From NCBI GenBank assembly GCA_963769845.1, contig CAVYNL010000019.1, positions 7,628 to 71,627 on the forward strand: a stretch of DNA of 64,000 nucleotides, written 5' to 3'. The notes beneath the pieces are model-generated. The model worked only from the letters and a program-made list of their open reading frames with translations, was not told the DNA's origin and made no database searches. The translations under genes and the position numbers were made by a program. Shown piece after piece: positions 7,927 through 15,066 of the stretch. This stretch comes from JBGQMW01 sp963769845. GTDB taxonomy: Archaea; Thermoproteota; Bathyarchaeia; Bathyarchaeales; Bathycorpusculaceae. Position 1 is the first letter of the stretch; each line of letters opens with the position of its first letter.

Positions 7927-8283
7927 TCAGAAAGATAGGATCTTTTGGCTTTCTTCTATCCACTTGGAAAGCCCTGTTATCGTGCCCATTTCTGTTCCGG
8001 CGACCAAGTCTTGCTCTGTTAATCCTCTCAGGTTCATACTTGTGTGACAAACATTGACGCATACGCCTACCCTGACAAGGTCTGCAAGCATTTTTTCTAT
8101 GTTATAGAAGCCTTTGGCAGGTTTCTGTCCCTTCTTGGCTGCGTTAACAGCGTCTCCAATGAGGAAAATGTTGACTTTCACCCTTGGATTGGCACAAGAT
8201 AATGCTTCTGCTAACCTCAAAGCATTCCAGATTCTCTCGTCTCCGTAGGGAGAACTGCTAATGATTACTGTCAAGGTTTCCAT
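7927..8283 (-). CDS. DsrE/DsrF-like family protein
   Basis: 118 residues with the DsrE fold: TLTVIISSSPYGDERIWNALRLAEAL at the start, strand VKVNIFLIGDAV, the GFYNIEKMLADLVRVG helix and the conserved Cys region GVCVNVCHTSMNLRGL. Family members carry sulfur on a conserved cysteine in tRNA thiolation or sulfur oxidation. Two close cysteines (CVNVC) are present here. The gene is monocistronic, reads toward the Lrp relic and has no sulfur-metabolism neighbour, so its partner is unknown. Start ATG 8283. Confidence 0.85.
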   Translation of the reverse strand: METLTVIISSSPYGDERIWNALRLAEALSCANPRVKVNIFLIGDAVNAAKKGQKPAKGFYNIEKMLADLVRVGVCVNVCHTSMNLRGLTEQDLVAGTEMGTITGLSKWIEESQKILSF

Positions 8284-8456
8284 ACACTCAGCTTCTCAAT
8301 CTTCCCTAAATCATTCCTAACCCGTTCGTAATGCTTAAACATGTTGTCTTTCTCCGATAAACTTTGAGATAGACGCTATATATTGCATCATAATAAATCG
8401 TAACATAATACAGTACCAAAGACGCGCGCGTTGGGCTCGAAAGCTAATGGTCTGGG

Positions 8457-9047
8457 CTAAACTGGGAATCTTACTCTGGAGCGTCCGAATTGTCCTTGTT
8501 GTTGTCTTTCTTCTGGAAATCTGGAAAAGTGCTCGTGAACAACTTTCCATGCTGAATCTTGCTTTCTTAGGACAGTTGTAACACGTGAAGTCACGTTGAA
8601 CTGTTCGTTTCTCATAGTCCCTTGGTAATGCATGGTGAAAGTGGCGATGGCTAACTCCCCGAGAACATTGACTTTAAAATCTTTCAGTTCATAAGTGTAG
8701 TTGGAGAGAACCTTGAATGCCGAGAACTCGTTCTCCAAGGCTTGCGCGCCCTCCTGCCTTTGATAGGGGGCCCAGTCGTCAAATTTGTCATAGCCCTCAT
8801 CCATGAGCGCTTTAACTGCAGCTTCGTCCTTATTCTTTATCCCATCAAACCTCTTGACAACAGCGTTCTTGACGTCGTCCTCTAAGCTGGATCCCGTTTG
8901 GGTTTTGGGCGCCGTTTGGTTTTGAGGCGCTGCTTGATTATCAGGCACAGCCTGATCTTGGGTTAATCCGCTCAATCTGGTTCTGCATTGCTTGCAGAGC
9001 GTGTTTCCTTCTTCGTTTTCAGTTCCGCACGTCGGACATTTTAGCAT
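8457..9047 (-). CDS. Zinc-ribbon protein with NTF2/SnoaL-like C-terminal domain
   Basis: About 196 residues from ATG 9047 (GGGGA just upstream). Residues 1-25 form a CPTCG...CKQC zinc ribbon, followed by a Gln/Pro/Thr-rich linker and an NTF2-like domain from about residue 60 (FDGIKNKDEAAVKALMDEGYDKFDDW, then VTTVLRKQDSAWKVVHEHFSRFP). The last segment is typical of DUF4440/SnoaL-like folds. Zinc ribbon plus NTF2 is a common archaeal layout of unknown function. GC tract 8423-8430 lies just past the stop. Confidence 0.75.
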   Translation of the reverse strand: MLKCPTCGTENEEGNTLCKQCRTRLSGLTQDQAVPDNQAAPQNQTAPKTQTGSSLEDDVKNAVVKRFDGIKNKDEAAVKALMDEGYDKFDDWAPYQRQEGAQALENEFSAFKVLSNYTYELKDFKVNVLGELAIATFTMHYQGTMRNEQFNVTSRVTTVLRKQDSAWKVVHEHFSRFPEERQQQGQFGRSRVRFPV

Positions 9048-9218
9048 CTCATTTCCCCATCCAAAGTGTCTTGTTCTTGCCCATCGCTTTTTCAAAGAAA
9101 CAGTAATCCTATCTTTACTTATCTTTGCTTCGATGCCGTTAAGTCTTTTGACTTAAGGTTTCGAGAGTCGTTGAGGTCTTCTTGTCGTTGAGGCGCGCGC
9201 GATTAACGCATGAAATTC

Positions 9219-9779
9219 TTATTCGTAGAATATGAGGTTTTGTTCCTCCAAGCTTCCGTGAAGCTTGTGCACTGCGTCATAGACGTCCTGTTCTTTCTTC
9301 GCCCCTGTGCAAACAAGGTTCCCGCTTGCGAATATCAGTATGACCACCTTAGGCTCATCCATCCTGTAGATCAACCCTGGAAACTGCTCCGGCTCATACA
9401 TCGTTTTCCCAAGCGCGCTCACTGCCAGTTCCAAGTCTACCCTTCCGCCCAAGCTTGCAGAAGCAACCATGTTCACAACCTTAAAGTCCGGCTTGCTGAT
9501 GATGATTATTCCGCCCTTTTTCAACTCCTTAACAACTGTCATAACAGCCCTGCGCGCTTCCTTTTCCGATCTTGCTCCTGTACAAACCATTTTACCAGAA
9601 TTGAAAATCAGCGTGGCTGTCTTCGGTCTCTTAAGCCTAAACACTAATCCGGGAAACTGTTCTGGCCGATACTCGACTCCTGGATAACTCTTGACGACAG
9701 CGTTCAAATCGACCTTCTGGTTCAAGGCGGCAGCGGCAACAACGTTTTGAATGGTTATTATGGCCTTAGTCTTCGGCAT
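9219..9779 (-). CDS. tbp: TATA-box binding protein
   Basis: 186 residues from ATG 9779. Two direct repeats of about 90 residues each carry the TBP saddle motifs: YRPEQFPGLVFRLKRPKTATLIFNSGK...CTGA in repeat one, and YEPEQFPGLIYRMDEPKVVILIFASGN...CTGAK in repeat two. TBP binds the TATA box and, with TFB, recruits RNA polymerase. The track upstream to 9812 (MKRARNKKWFL) is less likely to be translated. GC tracts lie at 9193-9201 after the stop and 9802-9807 before the gene. Confidence 0.96.
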   Translation of the reverse strand: MPKTKAIITIQNVVAAAALNQKVDLNAVVKSYPGVEYRPEQFPGLVFRLKRPKTATLIFNSGKMVCTGARSEKEARRAVMTVVKELKKGGIIIISKPDFKVVNMVASASLGGRVDLELAVSALGKTMYEPEQFPGLIYRMDEPKVVILIFASGNLVCTGAKKEQDVYDAVHKLHGSLEEQNLIFYE

Positions 9780-9808
9780 TAAAAACCACTTCTTATTGCG
9801 TGCGCGCT

Positions 9809-10045
9809 TCACTCTTCATGCGCGATCATTGTCAATGTCGATGTAACGTTCTTTTGCTTTCTTATCTTGTTGTGGACTTCCTTGATCTGTTCCATCGTAT
9901 CAGCACTTGTTTTCACGATGAGGTCGTAGACGCCATAGAGAGCGTAAGCTTGTTCAACTCCCTTAAGGTTCCTCAGTCTCTTCAACAGCTCTTGGTCAAA
10001 TTCGCACGTGTTTACCATCACATAGGCTACAGGCGTAAAAATCAC
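9809..10045 (-). CDS. Stand-alone Lrp/AsnC ligand-binding (RAM) domain protein
   Basis: About 78 residues from GTG 10045: AYVMVNTCEFDQELLKRLRNL, GVEQAYALYGVYDLIVKTSADTMEQI and a basic C-terminal part ending in TSTLTMIAHEE. This is the RAM (regulation of amino-acid metabolism) domain without the HTH. Such proteins form dimers and octamers and sense amino acids, sometimes partnering full Lrp regulators. A separate decayed HTH half lies 2 kb away (7609-7805). It is immediately upstream of tbp with a 29-base gap, so co-transcription is possible. Confidence 0.85.
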   Translation of the reverse strand: MIFTPVAYVMVNTCEFDQELLKRLRNLKGVEQAYALYGVYDLIVKTSADTMEQIKEVHNKIRKQKNVTSTLTMIAHEE

Positions 10046-10237
10046 ATGAAAAGAGAATGACGCGGAAGGCTTTAACCTTTTAGGACGGGCACGTTTTCGA
10101 ATTGAATAGCACACGCGAACGTCTTGCACTCAAGCTCGCAGTTTAATCTGTCGGTGGCGTCTGACCGCATGATAAGCGGTTCCAGCGGAGTAGCCGAAAG
10201 AACCAAGTATGCTTAGCGCGCGCTTGCAAGGGTTTTC

Positions 10238-10525
10238 CTACTCTTTTGTAAGGGTTATTTCCATTGTTGAAACCATACGTGCTCTGTTTTCGCCTTCTCT
10301 TGCTGGCATTTCTTCTGTTCCTATAGCGATTTTGCTTACTTTTAGGTCTCTTAGGAAGCGGCTTCTGGTTATTTCAGCTACGTCAACAGCTGTTGCGATT
10401 GCTCGTCCTCGTGCTTTCAAGATTACTTCCTTAGAATTGCCCGCGGATAGTCTTGTTATAACTGCTAGCACATAGTCCATTGGTGTTTTGCTTCCAATGA
10501 AGACAATTCCTGATTTTTCCGCCAT
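10238..10525 (-). CDS. albA: Alba chromatin / RNA-binding protein
   Basis: 95 residues. The pattern VFIGSKTPMDYVLAVITRL, then VILKARGRAIATAVDVAEITRSRFL and IAIGTEEM is diagnostic of Alba, a dimeric nucleic-acid binding protein that coats archaeal DNA and RNA. The usual Lys pair near the N-terminus (about residues 16-17, acetylated in Sulfolobus Alba) is replaced here by a single Lys in GSKTPMD. GC tracts flank it on both sides (10216-10223 after the stop, 10651-10658 upstream), and a TATA box is at 10627-10635. Confidence 0.95.
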   Translation of the reverse strand: MAEKSGIVFIGSKTPMDYVLAVITRLSAGNSKEVILKARGRAIATAVDVAEITRSRFLRDLKVSKIAIGTEEMPAREGENRARMVSTMEITLTKE

Positions 10526-10626
10526 TTTCCATCATTCCTTTCATCAATAGTTGTAACGTGCAGCGTTGCTGTGTTCTTCTCGTTCTTCAACAACAGAACG
10601 CTGTTGCCCTATACTGCGCATACTTC

Positions 10627-10635
10627 CTTATAAAG
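10627..10635 (-). promoter_or_regulatory. TATA box upstream of alba
   Basis: CTTTATAAG on the minus strand, about 100 nt before the Alba start, implying a leader of about 75 nt. The GC tract 10651-10658 sits directly upstream of it, where an activator or BRE would be. Confidence 0.4.
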
Positions 10636-10709
10636 TGATTAAACAACAGAGCGCGCGCTCGTGAGTTCGAAGAGTTTTCTAAGAATGGACGGTGCAACAA
10701 CTACTGAGG

Positions 10710-10811
10710 CTACTTCTTTAGGCGTTTTTCCTTGTGCTTTTTTCTTTTCTCTTCTCTTTCCTTTTTAGTCATTGGTTTCTTCTTAGTGTTTCCAGTGCTC
10801 AATGCAATCAC
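10710..10811 (-). CDS. Very small Lys-rich protein
   Basis: GTG 10811 to TAG 10710 encodes 33 residues, of which the last 23 (MTKKEREEKRKKHKEKRLKK at the end) are almost all Lys, Arg and Glu. An AT-rich element (AAATTTAATT near 10840) lies about 30 nt upstream and GTGTGGTG precedes the start. The biased composition could also be chance in A-rich DNA, so this is a candidate only. Confidence 0.35.
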   Translation of the reverse strand: MIALSTGNTKKKPMTKKEREEKRKKHKEKRLKK

Positions 10812-10861
10812 CACACTCAAATAGTCAGAATAGGGAATTAAATTTTTGCGCACGCAGAGAA

Positions 10862-11160
10862 CTAGACGGTTTCAAAGAACTGAAGGCGCGCGTCTCTGAA
10901 GGCATGAAGGCAGTCTATATCCAAGATGCTTGAAGAATCAGATTGATGAAGAATATTTCGCGCGCGTCCGAGGAACGAGCCTCTGAGTGAGGATAAGACG
11001 TGTCCTAGGTGCGGCAATAAGATGCTGTCAGATAGAAAGCTTGGTTCGGGGGCAGTTGAGACGAGCTTGACCTGTGAGAACAAATTCGCGCGCGCTCAGA
11101 ATGGAACGTACAACTGTACTCGCGACGGACGTGCGCAAATTTGGATTAATTTCGGAAAAT
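10862..11160 (+). other. Coding-like remnants with CxxC, no start codon
   Basis: Two plus-strand stretches read like protein but have no usable start: a tail ELDGFKELKARVSEGMKAVY ending at a TGA near 10945, and EDKTCPRCGNKMLSDRKLGS followed by a second Cys pair region (TCEN, NCTRD). The second overlaps the promoter of the ABC ATPase. Three GC tracts (10886-10892, 10959-10966, 11087-11095) fall inside. Likely relics of a zinc-ribbon gene, or chance. Confidence 0.25.
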
Positions 11161-11161
11161 C

Positions 11162-11171
11162 CTTATATAAG
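11162..11171 (+). promoter_or_regulatory. TATA box of the first ABC-2 exporter operon
   Basis: CTTATATAAG predicts transcription from about 11190-11195, directly at ATG 11198. That ATG opens an eight-codon frame ending in TGA at 11221 that is in the same frame as the ABC ATPase, which then starts at TTG 11234. Confidence 0.55.
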
Positions 11172-11233
11172 TTGGCGTTGACAAGCTGTCAAACCATATG
11201 AAGCAACAACAAGACAAGTGAGAATCGACAAAT

Positions 11234-12181
11234 TTGACAAACCCGTCTCTCGAAACAGTGAGTCTCACCAAGCGCTACGGCTCGTTTCTTGCCGTGTCAG
11301 ACCTGAACCTGAAAATCGAAGGATCAAAGTGTGTTGGATTCTTGGGCCCAAACGGCGCAGGGAAAACAACCACTTTGAAAATGTTCACCGACCTGATCAG
11401 ACCGTCCGCGGGCCAGGCGCTCATAAATGGTGTGAACGTGCACGCTGACAAGAAAGAAGCACTGGCTTCTGTGGGCACCCTGATTGAGACACCCGAGATC
11501 TACCCCTCCCTAACATCAAAAGAAGCGCTCATGATGATAGCTGAGATCAGGGGAGTGCCGCGCGCCGTACGGAACAAGAGAATAGAAGAAGCCGTCGCAG
11601 AAGTCCGAATGGAAGAATGGATCAACAAGAGAGTGGGCAAATTCTCCAAGGGAATGAAACAGAGAATATGCATCGCCTCCGCGCTGCTCAGTCAACCAAC
11701 CATACTCCTCCTGGACGAACCCACCAACGGGCTTGACCCCAGAGGAATGAGCGAAGTCAGAGACATCGTGAAGTCACTGAAGAGCCAGAAAAGACTGATT
11801 TTCATGAGCTCGCATATCCTCAGCGAGGTTTCGGAAGTATGCGACGAAGTCGCCATGATCGACCACGGCAAGCTGATCGTCTACGACACAATCTCCAACG
11901 TGACATCCAAGTTTTCGGAAGGACAAAACATCGTAGAGATTGGACTTCAACATCCCATCGACGACCGCTCCGTGACCGAAAACATTGCGACCCTCCCAGG
12001 TGTGGTAGCCGCAGAGAAAAAAGATGACAGAAACCTCAAGATCAGGTTCAACGGAGGCCTAGATGTCCAGGAACGCATTCTCTCCGACCTTGTGAGGCTC
12101 AAAATCGGAGTGATCAGCTACAGACCAGCATCATCCGAGCTCGAAGACGCGTATCTCAAACTGATCAAGGACACCGTGTGA
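11234..12181 (+). CDS. ABC-2 type exporter ATPase subunit
   Basis: 315 residues. Walker A GPNGAGKTT (about residue 35), signature FSKGMKQR, Walker B ILLLDEPTNGLDP and switch His in SSHILSEV are all present, followed by a 90-residue C-terminal domain typical of exporters of the NatA/DrrA kind. The start appears to be TTG 11234; an upstream in-frame ATG at 11198 is separated from it by one TGA. The permease starts seven bases after the stop, so the two form one operon. The cargo is unknown. Confidence 0.92.
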   Translation: MTNPSLETVSLTKRYGSFLAVSDLNLKIEGSKCVGFLGPNGAGKTTTLKMFTDLIRPSAGQALINGVNVHADKKEALASVGTLIETPEIYPSLTSKEALMMIAEIRGVPRAVRNKRIEEAVAEVRMEEWINKRVGKFSKGMKQRICIASALLSQPTILLLDEPTNGLDPRGMSEVRDIVKSLKSQKRLIFMSSHILSEVSEVCDEVAMIDHGKLIVYDTISNVTSKFSEGQNIVEIGLQHPIDDRSVTENIATLPGVVAAEKKDDRNLKIRFNGGLDVQERILSDLVRLKIGVISYRPASSELEDAYLKLIKDTV

Positions 12182-12187
12182 TCAAAC

Positions 12188-13042
12188 ATGAACGACAAAG
12201 AAACCGCACCTGCCAATACTGTGCCGAGCAGCCTGACGCAGGTAGGCATCACGATGAAATACACGTTCCTCGATTACTTCAGATCGCGCAGGTTCTTCAT
12301 ACTCCTAACCATAACTCTTCTCATAAGCGTCCTTCTCACTAGTCTAGTAGGCTACTACCGTCCAACAAGCTTTCTCGCCTCTGACTTATCATTCTACGCT
12401 GGCTGGTGGGGAAATTCTGTGACCTTCGTGATCGTACTCTCTGGAATCTTCTTCGGAGGAGACGCCATTTCGGGAGAATTCCAGAACAAGACAGGCTACT
12501 TCGGAATCCCAAACCCGATCAAAAGGTCATCCGTATACACAGGAAAGTGGCTAGCAGCCTTTTTCGCCTCCACCGCAATACTCGCCGTGTTCACGCTAAT
12601 CACAGTCAGCAACGGGATATACTACTTCGGCCTGAACGTACCGTACCAATTCGGCGAATCCGTCCTTTTCGCATGGTTCTACCTCGCCGCAGTCCTCGGA
12701 TTCACGTTCTTCTTCAGCTCACTATTCAAGAGCAGCGCGATGTCCATCATCGTCACCGCCATCCTTTTCTTGTTCGTATTTGGACTCATTGAGACGCTCG
12801 TCTCAGGCCTCGTTCAATTTGAGCCATGGTTTATCCTGACCTACGGATCACAAGTAATAGGAAACATATTGAAAGTGCCTTATCCGCCCCACAGCAGCGT
12901 GACCACCTCCATCCGTCCAGGCGGACAACCCTTCACCACCTACAACGTACCGGTTCCGGAAGGACTCGCCATAATAGCACTATACTTCATTATCACCGCG
13001 ATTTTGGGATGGGTGTTCTTCGAGAGGAAAGAATTCACCTGA
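12188..13042 (+). CDS. ABC-2 type exporter permease subunit
   Basis: 284 residues with six predicted transmembrane segments. A cytoplasmic N-terminus (MKYTFLDYFRSRRFFIL) leads into TM1, and the GDAISGEFQNKTGYFGIPNPIKRSSVYTGKW loop is the conserved coupling region of ABC-2 permeases. It forms the membrane pore with the preceding ATPase. The long outer loop before the last helix (about residues 215-265) faces outside. Start ATG 12188. The GC tract 13087-13093 follows the operon end. Confidence 0.9.
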   Translation: MNDKETAPANTVPSSLTQVGITMKYTFLDYFRSRRFFILLTITLLISVLLTSLVGYYRPTSFLASDLSFYAGWWGNSVTFVIVLSGIFFGGDAISGEFQNKTGYFGIPNPIKRSSVYTGKWLAAFFASTAILAVFTLITVSNGIYYFGLNVPYQFGESVLFAWFYLAAVLGFTFFFSSLFKSSAMSIIVTAILFLFVFGLIETLVSGLVQFEPWFILTYGSQVIGNILKVPYPPHSSVTTSIRPGGQPFTTYNVPVPEGLAIIALYFIITAILGWVFFERKEFT

Positions 13043-13192
13043 GCAAGAACCAGAAAATCAGGCAGAAGCACACCGTACTCGCGCTTGCGCGCGAATCACT
13101 GATTGTAACGATCGACCATGCCATGGGAAACAGCTTGTTCGTGAATAAAGAAAATGAAGGGGATTTGCACGTTTAGAAGTGATTTTCTGTTC

Positions 13193-13240
13193 TTACTTCT
13201 TTGCGGGCTTTTTCTTCTTTCCTTTAGTGGCTTTGGGCAC
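13193..13240 (-). CDS. Candidate 15-residue basic peptide
   Basis: GTG 13240 to TAA 13193 encodes MPKATKGKKKKPAKK. An AT-rich box (AAATTTAAATAAAA) lies about 40 nt upstream. It is too short to support by itself and is listed because a second small Lys-rich frame with the same layout occurs at 10710-10811. Confidence 0.2.
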   Translation of the reverse strand: MPKATKGKKKKPAKK

Positions 13241-13331
13241 TATTCTAGCCTCGAATTACAATTGTCACGATTTTTTATTTAAATTTTGCGATAAACGTTA
13301 ATTTGCACAGGAACTTATTGAAACTGGAGTC

Positions 13332-13665
13332 ATGACTCAAACGGGAGGCATAACTCTCAGCATTTTTCTTCCAATTTGCTCAACGCAGCCTTGAATGCGC
13401 CACAAAAAGAAAGGATTACGCTGATCTCTGGTGATGACATCCCAATCGGCAGGGATTTCAAGGAAAGATGGAACATATCCACGGACATCAGAGTCCAACC
13501 TCACTTGTTGCTCAAAGACGGATATGAAGCACTTGTCATACTCGAAGCAAAACGCACTGGCCGAGCTACATGGTTGGAACCTACCTCAACACGCGCGCCT
13601 TCCTTTCAAATACGTACCCGAAAGCTGCGGCTATCTCTCTCTTCTGAGGAAGTCGCCTATATCCA
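13332..13665 (+). pseudogene. Coding-like region with several frame changes
   Basis: ATG 13332 opens MTQTGGITLSIF. Coding character then shifts to the frame NLLNAALNAPQKERITLISG followed by DDIPIGRDFKERWNISTDIR and HLLLKDGYEALVILEAKRTG, and near 13570 to VGTYLNTRAFLSNTYPKAAA ending with a TGA around 13650. No opposite gene covers 13376-13630, so this is not a shadow. I do not recognise a family. Either a decaying gene or one with assembly indels; it runs into the 3' end of the Nip7-like gene. Confidence 0.35.
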
Positions 13666-14095
13666 AGATACTCTTCACTGCTACGGTCTCAGCTTTTTTA
13701 TTCAAATCAGCGATGATACGGCCGAACCCCAGGCACTCGTCAAACTTGTTCATGATCAAGGTACAGTTGCCTCTTCCCGTCGCACCCATCATCTTGGCTA
13801 CTCCTTGTCTGAATATGTCTCTTCCACAGATGAATAGCCACTCTGTCTTCTGGTCAACGTACGTCTTGTTTCGTGCTGTTTCAGCAATCATCGCCAGAAA
13901 TGGGAAACTTGGCATAAATCCTCCGCCCCTTGCCTCTCCGAGGTAGGTGCCAGCGTACAAAAAGTCCTCTTCGACAAAACTCTTCATGTCCTCGTTCAGA
14001 AGATAGTATCTATTCGCTCTTTCAGCGACAAGACTCTCATCCAAAATGAGGCTTGCATCGAACAGTCTGATGAAATCGTTCAAAGGCTTCATCAT
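13631..14095 (-). CDS. Nip7-like PUA-domain RNA-binding protein
   Basis: 154 residues. The C-terminal half carries KTEWLFICGRDIFRQGV and MNKFDECLGFGRI, the PUA-type RNA-binding domain of the Nip7 family; the N-terminal half (LNDFIRLFDASLIL, YYLLNEDMKSFV) is the usual pre-PUA domain. Nip7 works in ribosome large-subunit maturation and is reported to assist a Nop2-type methyltransferase. The gene overlaps the stop of the upstream RNA m5C methyltransferase by four bases (14092-14095), which supports translational coupling and a common task in RNA modification. Confidence 0.85.
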   Translation of the reverse strand: MMKPLNDFIRLFDASLILDESLVAERANRYYLLNEDMKSFVEEDFLYAGTYLGEARGGGFMPSFPFLAMIAETARNKTYVDQKTEWLFICGRDIFRQGVAKMMGATGRGNCTLIMNKFDECLGFGRIIADLNKKAETVAVKSILDIGDFLRRER

Positions 14096-14985
14096 GCATG
14101 TTCCTGCCTTCCGAGTTTACACACAAAAAAACCCTGGGTTTTCCCGGGCCAGATCCTCCGCGCCTTCGAAACCGAACTGTCCAGGCGTTTGCCGAAAACG
14201 TTCGTCAAACCTTCCTGCCCATAACAGTCAACCTCCTCAACCTCAAGCCTGAGACTCTTCACGGCCCAGTCTATGTTCAATTCATTCTCTTCCGGCTCCA
14301 ACGAGCACGTTGAATACACGATCTCTCCACCCTCACCGAGAACTCTGGTTGCTTCTGCGAGAATCTCTCTCTGAACCTTCGCGTTCCTCTCAACATCCGA
14401 CAAGGTTCTTCTGCGGAGCCATGCTCTGTCAGCTGCAAAGTTACCCGAACAAGGCATGTCAAGCAGTATACAGTCGAACTTTCTGCCAAACTGAGAAACT
14501 CTTCGCGCGTCCAAACAGTACACGACCGTGTTCTTGACACGGCAGCGCTCCAACTGGTTCATCAACGCCGTAAGCCTTTGCTTTCTAGCGTCCAGAGCCA
14601 CTATCACGCCAGTGTTCCCCATCGAGTCGGCAAGCTGCACAGTCTTTCCACCTGGCGCCGCGCAAGCATCCAGCACTATCCTGCCAGTTAGCTCGTCGAA
14701 CAATGCAGCAGGTATTTGCGCGGCTGCCTCCTGAACAGAGTATAATCCCAGCAGGTACTCTGCCGTTGCGCCGACTGAGAATTTGCTGCGTACCCAGTAG
14801 CCTTGGGGGAGATAGCTGATTTTCTCAAGCTTGACCCCGCGTCGTCTCAGTCTTTCGATGACATGCTCCTGCTGAGCGTTCATCGTGTTGATTCTTATGG
14901 CCTGTTCAAGCTTGACTTCCTCGTAAGTCCAGCCGAGTTTTTTGTAACGCTGTAGGAAGAATTCTTTGCCCGACATCAAACACAA
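14092..14985 (-). CDS. NSUN/NOP2-family RNA (cytosine-5) methyltransferase
   Basis: 297 residues. A short N-terminal RNA-binding part leads to a Rossmann methyltransferase: SAM motif LDACAAPGGKTVQLA, motif IV LLDMPCSGN with one catalytic Cys and motif VI YSTCSLEPEENE with the second. Both cysteines of the NSUN mechanism are present. It methylates C5 of cytosine in tRNA or rRNA. The gene forms an overlapping pair with the Nip7-like PUA gene. Start may be ATG 14985 or the second Met at 14976. Confidence 0.93.
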   Translation of the reverse strand: MCLMSGKEFFLQRYKKLGWTYEEVKLEQAIRINTMNAQQEHVIERLRRRGVKLEKISYLPQGYWVRSKFSVGATAEYLLGLYSVQEAAAQIPAALFDELTGRIVLDACAAPGGKTVQLADSMGNTGVIVALDARKQRLTALMNQLERCRVKNTVVYCLDARRVSQFGRKFDCILLDMPCSGNFAADRAWLRRRTLSDVERNAKVQREILAEATRVLGEGGEIVYSTCSLEPEENELNIDWAVKSLRLEVEEVDCYGQEGLTNVFGKRLDSSVSKARRIWPGKTQGFFVCKLGRQEHA

Positions 14986-15066
14986 TTTGCTCTAGGACTC
15001 ATAAAAGATTTGCACAAATAGTGAATGCCCGAGCTTGGAAAAAGCCTGCGGAGTAAGATTGGGAAG

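Noticed and set aside
7794..8057. Plus-strand open frame over the DsrE gene end
   Set aside because: Overlaps the clear DsrE protein and the Lrp relic; no family features.
10130..10237. Possible small RNA or tRNA between the RAM protein and Alba
   Set aside because: Tried cloverleaf and C/D box folds; no matching stems or boxes were found.
10862..11083. Minus-strand 73-residue frame
   Set aside because: The opposite strand shows the CPRCG zinc-ribbon-like reading; this frame has no motif.
13078..13093. GCGCTTGCGCGCGAA as a rho-independent-type terminator of the ABC operon
   Set aside because: No following T-run and imperfect stem; it fits the GC-tract family better.
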